DNA from: Kappaphycus alvarezii
Lineage: Eukaryota; Rhodophyta; Florideophyceae; Gigartinales; Solieriaceae
Direction: 5' to 3'
Assembly (NCBI GenBank): GCA_002205965.3
Contig: NADL03000118.1
Location: 1 to 64,000, forward strand
DNA length: 64,000 bases
Positions 18,287 through 29,900 of the stretch are shown here, piece after piece (position 1 is the first letter of the stretch; each line of letters begins with the position of its first letter). The notes beneath the pieces are model-generated. The model did not search any database. It had not been told where the DNA came from and was given only the letters and a program-made list of their open reading frames with translations. The position numbers and the translations under genes are program-made.

Positions 18287-19005
18287 TGATGTGCGCAAAT
18301 TCGCACACGAAAAAATTTAGATGAGGACCATAATTGTATACAGTATTGGAACTGGGAAGATATTTTTACAGTTTTTGAATTTGCAAGATATTTTTAATTT
18401 GGGTGAGTGTGGCAAATTCATCGGTTGATTTTTTATTTTAGGACACGCTGTCATAGTGGATGTCAGTACAGTTCTAGGTTGTGGGTGATACTACGAGTGA
18501 CTCTGAAAGGTCTATATAATGGCCACATCAATTCCCACCCCTGGCCGATGGGTGGCTGGCATGGGTATGGCACCTAGATATTTACCTTGAGGAAATATCT
18601 TCTAATGGTCTCTCTGGTTCACACGATTCCCGTGAATGCGTTTTATGGTATTTAGTATGTTTGATTGAGACTTTAGGATTAGCCGAAAGGTCTATATAAG
18701 CTGAGTAAAGTGCTTCCTCCTTGAGAGGTCAAGCAAGTTGGCAGACAACTTCAGGTCAAGCTCCGAGTAGTAGGAAGTTGAGAGTCAACTTCAGACCCTA
18801 GAAAACTTTTTCCTAAGCAAGTCGCAGAGCATCAGTGGTAGACCTGCCCCTTTTATACTTGCTTGTAGCCCTCTCAACTCTCTCCCATATACACTCCTTT
18901 TTATTTGTTCAACTATACCACGGTAGCACTTTTGTCGCTCGCAACACCTCCGTCTTGGGGTAGTTGGTTCTAAGTATCTCTTCTCCCGACGATTTACCCC
19001 TATCA
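18287..19005 (+). repeat. 3' LTR, 719 bp
   Basis: Matches 11544-12259 except for three single-base insertions (an A in the A5 run near the start, a G in GAAAGGTC, a T in GACCCTAG) and TG to AA in CTAAGCTGG/CTAAGCAAG. Followed by TSD TGTAG. Confidence 0.96.
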
Positions 19006-19010
19006 TGTAG

Positions 19011-19516
19011 TACGTCAGGATAGATGGAATATCTGCTAACAGCAAACCGCCCAAATTTTCTCCTTTCTCCTTATTAAGACGCCTTTAACTCTCTCGAGAA
19101 ACGGCGGGTTCCATCCTGCAGGCATGTTGCGTTAGACTTCGCTTACGCAGACGACAATCGGTTTGAAAAAAAGAGAGGTCGAGAATGGATCTCTGAATTT
19201 AGGGAACAGGAATTTATGGAGATGAACGGTTCGTAATAACAGAGTGCTCGACTTTCTGCGAATTTTTATCGAAAAAGGCCGAAACGATCATCGCAGTGGA
19301 TTTGCTATTTGCCTCTTTGCTCCATTTGAATGACCTGAGGATCAAAGAAGTGCTGTCTAAACTCGGAAAGGAGACAAAAGATTTGGTAGTAATGTTATTG
19401 ATTTGTGGTATCATGGTTAGGCTAAATTTCAGCCTTAAAACAAGGATCATCGATAAATAGTTTTTATTTTATCCCGAGATGAACTGTTACTGCCCCATCT
19501 GGAGCTTTACAGGGGA
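19011..19516. other. T1-like remnant, otherwise no gene
   Basis: GGATAGATGGAATATCTGCT, then AACCGCCCAAATTTTCTCC, at 19018-19068 is a diverged T1 tail just outside the gypsy TSD. Nothing else recognised. Confidence 0.4.
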
Positions 19517-19607
19517 AGAGTGTAGAGGGGAAAAAATTGGTTGTTTTAATGATTGAAAAATAAGGTCGGCTGTAATCCCGGATAAAATTGGTATGTAGAG
19601 TGTAGAG
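19517..19607 (-). mobile_element. 69-bp T5 LINE tail with 11-bp TSD
   Basis: AGAGTGTAGAG at 19517-19527 is repeated at 19597-19607. The insert (19528-19596) is minus-sense T5: GGGAAAAAATTGG, then AAGGTCGGCTGTAATCCCGG, the same core as at 4413-4477. Confidence 0.88.
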
Positions 19608-19744
19608 TGCTTTCATTTTGAAAGATACTGTGGCTAGTTTAAGAATAAGTGGCTCACTGTACCTCCCGTGACGATTTAGGACGCCTAATTTCCTGAAATA
19701 GGACAAGAACGTAGTGCAATTACTGTGGTTTAACCGAAGCGAAA

Positions 19745-19815
19745 TGATATATTGGTTACTGGGATTTCGAAAAAGTTGAAGGACCTAGGAAGCTGTGCGG
19801 CGTCAGGGGATCTAC
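19745..19815 (-). repeat. T6-like tail, diverged
   Basis: TGGTTACTGGGATTTCGAAA, then AGGACCTAGGAAGCTGTGCG, parallels 56758-56825 (GGATTACTGGGATGGAAAAG, CCCTAGGAAGCTATGCGG). Confidence 0.6.
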
Positions 19816-22299
19816 CATTCAGCGAAAAGTGAACGTGTTTTACTCCAGATACTGAAAGTGTTCCTAACTTTCCCAATCTCCCTACTACAGGCTGAGAGCC
19901 ATTTTCGTTTAACGGCACCCAACCTTGACGGTCAGATCAAAGCAGGCTTGCTTACTGAAGAGGCTACTAGCTACTTTTTAGTTTCTTGAAATGCTGTGCT
20001 ATCCGCACTATATTATGGATCTTTTATCATGTTTTGAGTGTAAATTGATATGATTACTCACCTATGCACTACCCGCAATCGTTAAGTGTCACTTTCCCCG
20101 TCAGTAGCCATGCGTTCATGTGACAATATATGCCGGGGGAAGCAAGTTTATTTCATTCACTCTAACAGACATGTTGTCTGAAATCCAGTCAACGGTTATG
20201 GTGATATGTAGCAAGTCAAATTTTTGAGGCAGGAGGAGATGGAACCCCAAGAAAAAACCAAGTACAGGGTATTTCAGCAAGCAAAAAGCCGCAGTGGAGG
20301 TCATTTCCAATGAGTTGTGTCTTTGCAGGAAGCGGAATCTTTAACGAGATGGGAAACAAGAGCTTATAGGTGCCAAGGAGGTATATGGTAGAAATCAATT
20401 AGAAAGGATGCGTGCAGGAAACGAGATCGTGAAACTACTCATGGGGAGGGGTGTTACAGCATCTAGTGGTAAGGTTGGCAAATAGGTGGAAGAAATGAAT
20501 ATCTTCGGGCCCGAGGGCACCCTATATTTCTATGACTACTGGAATAAGCAATATATCGTAGGAATCGAGAATTCCTCGTTGTGAGAGTGTTTGGAATCTT
20601 CGGCTAGGGCTGTTGAGGCGGCTCCAAAGAAAGTGCCATGGTGGACGAGGGACTAGACGAGGAATAGGCGATGGAAACATCCAAGACAGGTGGTAGGAAT
20701 GGTTCAACAAGTATGAAATCCTAGAAACCAATTACCCCAGAACAGAGATGTTGTAAGCGACAGAAGTGCTATCGAAGTAGAGTTTTGGGAACGAGAAGAG
20801 GTGATTAAGAACAAGGGGTCAAAGAGCTACAAGAGAGTATGGAATTAACAATTCTTCCACATAATCTCAGGAGCGAGCGTAAAGTGCTTGCCCTCTCCAA
20901 GAGTAATCGTTTTAATCAGCTTATGTAGACTTCATGTATAATCCTGGAGTCTCAATAACGCCTATCTAATATCATAAAATGCTTTCAAGTGAAATGTATA
21001 GAAGAGATTGACTAGAGGGAAGATATTGTCAAGCTAAATATATAAGTGCACATTTGGTGCTCTAATCCACCGCGCTGGAATTTTATCGACATTTGTAGGG
21101 TGAATCATAGTTGAGTTAGGTATCTTCGGGCACCATAACCTCTAATGTCTTCGGCTGCTTTCAGCTTGTCTCAAAATTTAAAAAATACTACCATGAATAT
21201 GCCAGGATGAAATATATAAAACTCATGCAAACTCATCACGCCGTGAATTTTTCATGGTTTCATAATATAAAGCATGAAAGTTGAGCTACCTATCTAAATT
21301 AGAGTCTCTTCCTGATATTTCCCGAAGACACATTTCTAGTGCATATTACGCGCCCTTGCTTATGAAGAACGTCTCCGGTCGTCATTTTTATTCCGTTGTC
21401 GCATGAAAAGGGTGCCACAATGTATTTTCATGCAACCTAATCCGTAAAGTATCGAAGCAAATATCTAAAAGGGATACACTCATCATCGATAGTGTCCATT
21501 TGGCGCCCGAAAACACAAGCATATGCTTGTCATGAAATCTGAAATGACTTGCGCATCTTCGCGTCCTCTGAGATATTGCACAGCCAGGTAGGTATTTCCT
21601 TCTACCTACTGTATGTTTTGCATGCTTATGATGTAAGACTATAGATGAAGAAGCAGTAGGCCACTGCATTGATGTGCGCTACCGTTTGTCTTTGTACTGA
21701 GGTCTGAGCACGGTCCTCTAGGGTATTTCCGGAACCTATTCTTGGCCTGTTACGGTCTTCAGGGGGTCCGCTTTGGTCATCATCAAGCCCCAGGAAGATC
21801 AGCTTCCGTATTTGCACTTCCGTTGCGGAGAGGTGAAGTGCGAGATTCCCGTGTCGGGTACGGCGTCCATCTTTATTCTATACCCGGGGTAAGCTGTAAC
21901 GCAATAAGATATACATATTGATGGTCGTTTAGAAAAAAGTGTAAGTACAATAATCAGATAGGTTTGCAAGTTTTTTTGTAGCTATCTTCTTATATCCTCC
22001 GACGGAATAATTATATATTACTTCCACAAAATTTGAATTTGCTTTCATAAAATTCCACTTTTGGAACAAGAACAGAATTGTTTGTAATAGTTGCTAATCT
22101 TCCTCGGGAAACAATTTTCCATTTAAAGTTCGGGAACACGAGCAAATGTTTATATATAGCTGTATGTAATTCTAAGCAATCATCCATAATCGAAGCAAAA
22201 ATCTACCCACCTCTTTTTATTCCCATAGGAAGCATTCTGCACTTATAAATGATTGCTTTTCTTGGTTGCACTTAGTCCGGGTTGAAAAGAAATTATTAA
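19816..22299. other. AT-rich, no gene; one old repeat
   Basis: No supported frame. The stretch 20728-20815 (GTAAGCGACAGAAGTGCTAT, then GTTTTGGGAACGAGAAGAGG) recurs in diverged form at 33760-33850. Confidence 0.4.
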
Positions 22300-22305
22300 G
22301 GTCTT

Positions 22306-22841
22306 TTACGTTAAGAGACGAGACGAAGTGCGTGCATTTCCCTTTTCGATTTCTTCTCCAGCTTGACTAATTTTTAATACAGGTGTCTCTCCTCCATGAT
22401 AGGGCGAGGGTTGGACTATTGTCGTCGGAATGCTGAAAAATTTATAGCATGTTGTATGGGTATATGTGAGCAGAAAGAAATCTGGAGCCGAATAAAAAGG
22501 TTCGATAATGCTCATTTTCAGTTTCACTTGAGTATTTTGACAACGTTTCGTATGATATGCAATTTCTCTGTGGCCTATACGTCGACATCACTTTCTTCAT
22601 TTTCGCTATTTGCCGCTACATCTCTTTCTATAATTCTGGCAGCCTTTCCCTACATGAGCACTAATGTTGAACGACTGTTTACACCTTTTTCTCGGTGATA
22701 CCTATATAATACCTCTGGCCAAAGCATTTCCCGCACGATATCTTCACTTGCCATAGGTTGCCGTACTGCAATTTTAATTTTTCCTATCATTCTTTCAGAT
22801 TTATAATTGTACATGGAGGGGTAAGCGAGAGAAGATTTCAA
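22306..22841 (-). pseudogene. Integrase remnant
   Basis: LAYPSMYNYKSERMIGKIKI matches LAYAPMSNGKAERMVGTIKR of the intact integrase and keeps the catalytic Glu. Further on, IEKGNARTSSRLLT matches the C-terminal tail. Confidence 0.8.
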
Positions 22842-23409
22842 TTTAATACCTTGCTCTCTTTAAAAAGTGCAGAATTTTCGTTGCAACGAAAAAATAGAAT
22901 TATCGGAGAAATTCCTTTTCAGGAGACCAAGCGGATCAATTATTTGTTTTCTAACGAATTTGGGGATCAACTCTGCATCATCTTCTTAGTTGCGAATTTA
23001 AATGGCCAGCCTAGTAAGTTGTTCAACTCCTATGAGAAGATATTTTTTTCGCAAAAGGCGGTTCCTTAAATGGAACAGCAAAATCTATCGAGAAATTTCC
23101 AAAAAAGCCTAAATAAAGAGATATAGTCTAGTCTTGTAGTTATTTATTATGTTGAACTTTTGACAGTCGAAAAAGATTTTGACGAACTTGTCAGCAATTT
23201 TGGTCATGTTGCGCCACCAATATCTTTCCGAAATTAGCTGATTTGTGGTTACCAGATCTCAACTACTTGCTCACATATGGAATGTTCTCAAGATATTGAT
23301 TCTCTTTTTGAGTCGGATATTAGTCTGGGTTTGGCTTGAAAGAGCCTTAAAAGTTTTACTTGACACAGAACAAACACCTTTTAAGTCCTAAGCATTCATT
23401 TTCTATGCT

Positions 23410-23664
23410 TTACGTCGACGTTTCGTAATAACATATCCTCCAATAATGAATTAGTTCTTGTATACTAGCCTCGAAATTGTTGTCGCAAATTACTGGCATT
23501 TCTAAATCCAACAATATTCTCAGGAAAACAATTACTGGTATTCGATAGGTTCCCCAAACGAGAATAAACTCCGGCTGGCTGATTACTGCGAATCGATCTG
23601 TATACAGTTTCAAACCGATATTCCTCAAAAACGTAGAGTCACCTTTCCAGCCGATGATGTGCAT
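23410..23664 (-). pseudogene. RNase H to integrase linker remnant
   Basis: NNFEASIQELIHYW aligns with NNEYEANIHGLIKFLDG between RNase H and integrase of the intact element. The upstream part corresponds to the RNase H end but is heavily altered. Confidence 0.65.
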
Positions 23665-23907
23665 CTTTCTCCTGAAATTCTGCCGTAGGTTCCTTGTGAA
23701 GATTTAGTAGGAATAAGCTTTTCGAAGGATAAAAGAACAAGAAAAATTTTAAATTCAAAGACGAATGCCATTTTTTTCTTACAGACATATTGGCTCTTCT
23801 ATGCATCATTTAGAGTGCGAATTGCAAACTGAATGTGGTACATACTTCCTTTTTCATCTTTCGGGACATGGATGCTCCCAAAGAAAGATAAAATTTACTT
23901 ATTCCCA

Positions 23908-24560
23908 CTATAAATGTATTTTAAAATCCGAATAATTGAGCACTGGAGTGTTGCATAGCCTTTTTTCAGGATTTTCGATTGCGTTTTTTATTTTCTTGTT
24001 CCAGAGAAATCTACAGTTTTCGCAGTTCCGGTGCGTAGAGACGCCGTTGCTTTGGCGAAATCTTTGATGAACTTTCGAGAATTGGAGAAAAGACCGAGAA
24101 AGCTCCGAACTTCCGTTTTTGAAGTACGTCTCGGTGCTATATACTTTGATTCTCTCTCGATCCACTATGTGGCCCAGTAGCTTGACGTAGTCGTGCGCAA
24201 AGAACCATTCGCTTAATTGGTTTTTCTGGTCGTAATCTTGTTTTAATTTCATTACTGTCTTGATGTCCAAAATATGTTCATCCAAAATTTCTGCGAATAC
24301 TAGAAAATCATCAATGTGCACCCAAATGGGATTTCGTTGCAAATTTGTTCATCGTTTTATTGAATGTTGCTGGTGCATGATGAACTGAAGGCATTACATA
24401 GAACTTGAATGTACCAATTTTTTCTGGTATAAGTTGCTTGCTTCCCGCAATTTCTATCCAAAGAAATCTTCTATAGCCGCTTTACAGGCCATTTGATATG
24501 AAATAGTTCCTGTTCTTTAGATATTCGAGCATCTTCTCTCTATTTCAGATCCTATATCGA
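23908..24560 (-). pseudogene. Reverse transcriptase remnant
   Basis: HIDDFLVFAEILDEHILDIK matches YIDDVVIFSKTLDQHISHVK, followed by LLGHIVDRERIKVYSTETYF and CRFLWNKKIKNAIE. The catalytic DD is kept, but the ORF is cut at both ends; the upstream finger/palm part (to about 24560) is in other frames. Confidence 0.88.
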
Positions 24561-25278
24561 ACCGGTATCGTTTTCAATTCAATTCTGGGTAGTTGAGGCA
24601 AAATTGTATTTTTCATTCCTGTTTATCGCAAACAAATCAGCAGATGAGCATGGTGGCGGGACCTTCTTAATAGTTATATTCGTACAATATTTGTAGCATT
24701 TTCAGCATACTTTTAACATTTCCGAAAATTCGCAGGTCAATGTTTTGGCAGCTAAAGTCGTAGTTCATGGTATATAAATTGAGAATCGGTAAGCTCAATG
24801 AGTGAGTGAGAGTACAGTTGCTTGTCTCAAGTCGGAAACACTGCATTAAATATGTTCGCAAGATATTAATGGCCCTGATATCTTCCGAAAGAGATAAAGG
24901 GTTTTCTTCAATTTTTCATTAATATTTACGATCCTCTGCTCTTCTTTCTGGTGACCTTTCCATCTCAATTTTTATTAATATCTTTCATTACATCTATATT
25001 TTCGGATTTGATCCCCACAGAATCGTTAGCTTCTCCAGACTCATATTCACCTTTCACGCTGTAACCCTTTTATTTAATCCGAAGTTCTCGCAAATTATAT
25101 ACTAATTCACAGCCCATATTTGCCTCTAAATCCCCAATCTTCGTCTGTATCATAGCCAGAATCTTAATAATTCAGAGTTAATTTTACCGTCCTTCTAGCA
25201 TAGAGTCTTCTTTTTTCGACGCCGTTAGTTGAGTAAGAAACTTCGCCTCTATAGCAAGAAGTGAAGGCCTCACCTCCG

Positions 25279-26025
25279 TTATATCTCAATTTTTATCTCA
25301 CAGGTATTCCAAAGTCCAGAGGTAGTTTTACGGTTATGCCTCTGATTGAACTGAGTTACTTTTGTTTCCAAGCTCAATGCATGTCCCCAGCTCCCCCACC
25401 TAGGACAGCCAACGATTGAATGGAAAAGAGATTCATGCAGAACGAGGAAGTTAGCATAACTTTTATGGTCTTCAAAACATAATGGAACGTTTTCACATTT
25501 CCTACACATTTTTGATACGGTTCCATCTACAACAATTATCCCTCTTGTAGATGGAACAATAATCAAGACCAAAGTTCTTCACCAAAAGTTCTGGAATCAT
25601 ATTTGGAACAACAGCTGAATCGAAAAAAGCTCGATTTCTCGTTCCCAAGATTTTGTTTAGAACTAGCTTAAGAACGTGTGGTACTTTAGAGGCCTAGTTA
25701 AGGAAAAGTTACTTTCTCTCATTGTTTTTACTAGATTTCATGATAGTTTGAGCTCCTTCCTCGAGTCTTCTACGCCGCCCCTCCCTAATAGCTGACTAAA
25801 AATGATTCCAGGTAACGCCGAAGCGGGCTCGGCAAAGTTATATTTCTTCACGTACCCTAATACAACCCTAAGAATACTTTTGAATTTTTTCCTTCTTTTC
25901 ATTTTTCTTGCCGGAGCACTTTCTGCTCCCTGTATAAGTTGATCAAATCTTATCATCCGAATGGGCACAGGTGCTATAATATGCTCAGGCAATCCATGTT
26001 CCAAATTTTTCTTCTTCGATAACAC
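25279..26025 (-). pseudogene. Gag end and protease remnant
   Basis: 25738-26025 reads RFDQLIQGAESAPARKMKRR, then KKFKSILRVVLGYVKKYNFA and IFSQLLGRGGVEDSRKEL in one frame, corresponding to two frames of the younger copy. 25279-25572 has IIVVDGTVSKM and FEDHKSYANFLVL of the protease. Confidence 0.85.
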
Positions 26026-26039
26026 GTTACCCTCCGCAT

Positions 26040-26934
26040 CCCATTTTCACATTGAATTTGTCGATTCCGTCATCTATAGATACATTACCTGCGTTGGTCG
26101 GCAAATAATTTTTTCTTTTTTGTAATATTTTCGTATCAAATTAAGACTCATTTCAACCCTACGAGATATTTGCCCATCAGTTCCCACACCTGATATTACG
26201 GAGTGCATTCTCCAAGCGTCAATTTACAAGTTTTTTTCAGTCTTATGCAGTATGGGCCAACTTTTGTAACCATTAAAATATCGGGCTGTTTTTCCTTTAT
26301 GGCCAGAATAAAGCTCTCCAACTGTAACGTTATCATGTCCAGTCGATTGTCGAACTGGGTTTCCAGCTTTTTTCCAAGTTTCTGACATCAGGTATCACGG
26401 CTTCCAACGCAGCTGAGCTAGTAGGTGGCCTGCTTTATTTGTCTCCAGTAAGCACAAATAAAATCGATATACTATTTTCGTTCGTAATTTCAACCAGCGA
26501 GTAAAATGTCTACTAGTTCTTAACAAACTTTACAATAGTGACCTTTAGATCACTGAACATGTGATTGTCTTTCATGGTGAGAAAATTGGGAAGAATTTTA
26601 TCCTGCTTCGCTGCTGTGAGCAGCATTCCATACTTGGATTAAGCGATGAGGCAACCCGCCTTACAGGGATCACACAAGTAAAGCAGCGAGCTAAAAAATC
26701 ACTGAAGTTGAGGAGGACTTCTATACAGGTGCGGATCATCTCATCTAGTTTAACTTCTGAAGCCAATTCTTTAAAAATATACTCAAATATCTCAGCGAAA
26801 CCGCACCTATTCCTATTAAGGGACCACCCATAAATTAAATTTGCTCCGTAATTCTCATTTTCACCTCTTGTGCAAGCCCGACCAACACTTCTCTTATCTG
26901 AATCATAACAGCCAATAATAAAACATTGACTCAT
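26040..26934 (-). pseudogene. Gag remnant
   Basis: NLIYGWSLNRNRCGFAEIFE and KLDEMIRTCIEVLLNFSDFL match the intact capsid region. At 26300-26390 another frame gives LETQFDNRLDMITLQLESF. The zinc-knuckle area (about 26150-26250) is not recognisable. Confidence 0.85.
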
Positions 26935-26950
26935 CTATATTTTGAGTCCA

Positions 26951-29900
26951 ATCTAGCCGCGGTGCGCAATAGATCACTACCTGACCGATCACAATGTTTC
27001 CCACTGCTAGGACAAAAAGAAAACATTGTTCACAAGAATCTGTTCAACACATCAATCTCTTATAAATTATCTGCTCATCTTTCCAGTCCTTTCCGCATAC
27101 ATAAGTCGATTCGGGGGAATTAAAGGTGTTTCATTCTAATCAAGTAACCGTCCGACTAAATTTTCTAAGATTCTAAATATCTTTTGGTAGCAAATCGCAG
27201 GTTGTACATTTTCTGGTTCTCACTCTTTCTTTTTTCATTCCTCGACTATTTTCCTTTTATTTTATTGCAGATTGGGAGCTACTACATGCTTGATACAACT
27301 ATGAGTTCTCCACAGCCCTTGTGAGATATTCGAGTCGCTTCGATACTCCTTCATTTCATTTTTCGTCCCCTTTTACATTTAGAAGCACTTCTTATTTGAC
27401 ATTCAAAGGCAATTCCTACATATGGACATGTTTTATATCTTCCAGAATTCTGTGACAGTATCTGGCCCTTGAAGAAATTTCGTCATCGCTGACAACTGGC
27501 AGCTTCCTTTTCTACAGCACTTTAAAGAAAACCAATATGCGATTTCTTACAAACTATGTTCCAAGCCCTCTCTCGTGCTGTCAATTCTTGTCCTTCCAGT
27601 ATTCTCTGCTTGTTTATTCTATTTTACTGTCGGAATCCACCACAATCCATCAACACCGATGATTGCTATGTCATTTGCCATGATTTATGTTCCCGATACC
27701 TCGTGAACCCTAATTTTCCTGTCTACATTGCCTTTATCCTTTCCCCAACCGAGGTTAATGGCTTTAAGCTACTTCATACCTTGTAGTCCGGAATTTACCC
27801 AATCTTTTTGGCTTTCATCTCTTCCGTATCTCACTCTGTCAGCCATCTCGACTATAAACTTCCCGCAAGCAGCATTGCGACAATCGATGATGACCACCTG
27901 AACTTCTGCTTTCTATTTTATCCGAGTATCCTGCTCTATCATTCATTCTATGCACAATTTGGAAGCCACTTGTGACGAAAGACCTGCTTACAATTGTTAA
28001 ATTGTGTCCAATGACTTTGAAAACTACCCTTATAGAGCCCCATTACAGCTATCGTCTATTCCTAAATTTTTTTCGGCGCAACTATCCCCAGTACTGCAAT
28101 TTCCCATACAAGTACTCTCTAAAAACTGCTGCTTACAGAATCCAGTTTAATTTGGTCACAAACAAGGGGAAATTCTCCACGATGGCAATTTTCAATATTC
28201 AAATCTTTTCTCAATGCCTTCCACTGCATCTAGTTCTCCATTTCTTGCAACAAATCCCATCGCAATTGCGGCATATCTCTCTTGCATGGCAGCCCTCATC
28301 CAATTTAAAACTTGTTCCTACAGAGCTGACTCGCCGTGCCCTAACCGACCTCCACTATCATCTCCCTATCCCCCTCTCTTTCTTTTCTTCCTTTTTTCAT
28401 CAAATTTTCATGTTTTCCGTTTTCGATATCCGCAATTCATAATAAGGACTCTACAAATTCTTCACGAACCAACAGCTTTTCTATAATATTCTATTGTGAG
28501 CCCGTTCCCCAACAAAGCGTCTATCTTATCCACGCAGATTCATGTATCAGAGCGATAGGTTTGTTAAACTTTGTTTCAGCGGTTCATTTCCAATTTTGAA
28601 CCGAAGAAATTCCTGAAGAGACCGCCTCAACTCCCTCACTAAAATGGATTGAAAGATCAGAACCTACTACAGAAGTTATATTTCTACTAAGACTAATTCA
28701 CCGCATGCTGGCACCTAAGTTTGGTTGATAATACTCCCAAACCTATCAGTAGTGAGTATAATATCTGGTAGCGACCAAATCATGCATATTGCTCATCGTA
28801 TCTCTTAGCTCGCTGATTTTCGTAAAAAAGCACTTCTTCAAACGCGATGCACGTGATGCTCTCAACATAATTGGATCAGTAATTTGCCACAAATAAATTT
28901 TTGGTTCCTTACTATAGAATTTCCTCTGCACTATTGCAACTGTAGTTTTGGCCTTTAAGGTAAAATATTTATCTTTTTACCTCTTCTTTTTATGTCAGCA
29001 GTTCCACCGACAGCTCTTTACCATGTAAAATTTTATGCCTATTGCGAAGCTTCGTTCCGATTTCTTGCACCTCTGTCTCCTTTCCAGTAAACCTTTCGTT
29101 CTCCTCTCACCGCTTACTACGAAAAAGAGGTAAATACCATCGCCGTGTTGATGTTGAGAAAATGATGCTATTTTCCATCCCATTTTTGCTGTTGTCTGGC
29201 TGTACTTATTGATGACGTGGAAAAGTTTTTAATTTCTTATTGATGTGACTGAAGAAAACAGCTGGAACATTACCAATATATATATGCGTAAGAGAGTACA
29301 ATTAGCCTTCACCAGAAATGAACCACGAGATGCTACTGATTCTGAATTAGTGTGTCAACTATCGTGGCATGGTGGTACAGTGCAGTACAATATATGTGAT
29401 TTACATGCTGTACATACAGTAAATATAAGGAGGAAACATGGAGTTCAGTTACAGTGCTGTAACAGATAAGCTGCCTGAAACCAGTCAGCTTGTGTGGTAG
29501 TGTAACGTGAAATGGTGCGGAAGTTGCTGGTGGTCCTCCATTCTATCAGCAAAATTTTGGGGTATCAGTGAGCAAATAAGCCGCATTGCAGGTTATTGCC
29601 AATGATTATAATAGTTTAAGATACCGAAGTACTCTCCATTTGCCCTTTTATCCACCCTGAAACAATACTCCAGCATAATTTCTGTGAAATATCAAATATC
29701 ATGGCGGACCCAAAAGCATCTCCTCGAATCAAACTATAGGATACAACTCACATATTGTTCGCGCGAATGTGTGGATTATTTCCTTTATCCATAGATAATG
29801 ATTTCTACTGCAGCTGCTTTCAGAACAAAGCGTCAAAATATTGATTGTATGGTAACTTTTGTTGATTTTTTCACTTATTACTTTCTACTGGGCCGCAAAC

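Larger units (their letters stand above)
11539..19010 (+). mobile_element. Complete Ty3/gypsy-type LTR retrotransposon
   Basis: Two LTRs (11544-12259 and 18287-19005) start TGAT and end ATCA. They are flanked by a 5-bp target duplication TGTAG at 11539-11543 and 19006-19010. By eye the LTRs differ by only three 1-bp insertions and two adjacent substitutions in about 718 bp, so the insertion is recent. Internal order is gag, protease, RT, RNase H, integrase, then ORF3. RT before integrase is the Ty3/gypsy order. The internal frames carry roughly a dozen frameshifts, at odds with so young an insertion (see findings). A decayed relative lies at 22.3-26.95 kb on the other strand. Confidence 0.96.
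22300..26950 (-). mobile_element. Decayed gypsy element, same family as 11.5-19 kb
   Basis: Reading the minus strand from 26950 down, pieces of gag, protease, RT, RNase H and integrase appear in the same order as in the intact element. They are spread over many frames with stops and AT-rich drift. Protein blocks match clearly, but DNA identity is only moderate, so this is an old insertion. I could not find LTRs or an ORF3 remnant at its ends. Confidence 0.88.

Noticed and set aside
22300-26950. Repeat-induced point mutation as the cause of decay
   Set aside because: Comparing protease segments of the two copies by eye shows mixed changes and indels, not a clear excess of C-to-T in one context. 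A proper count was not possible here.
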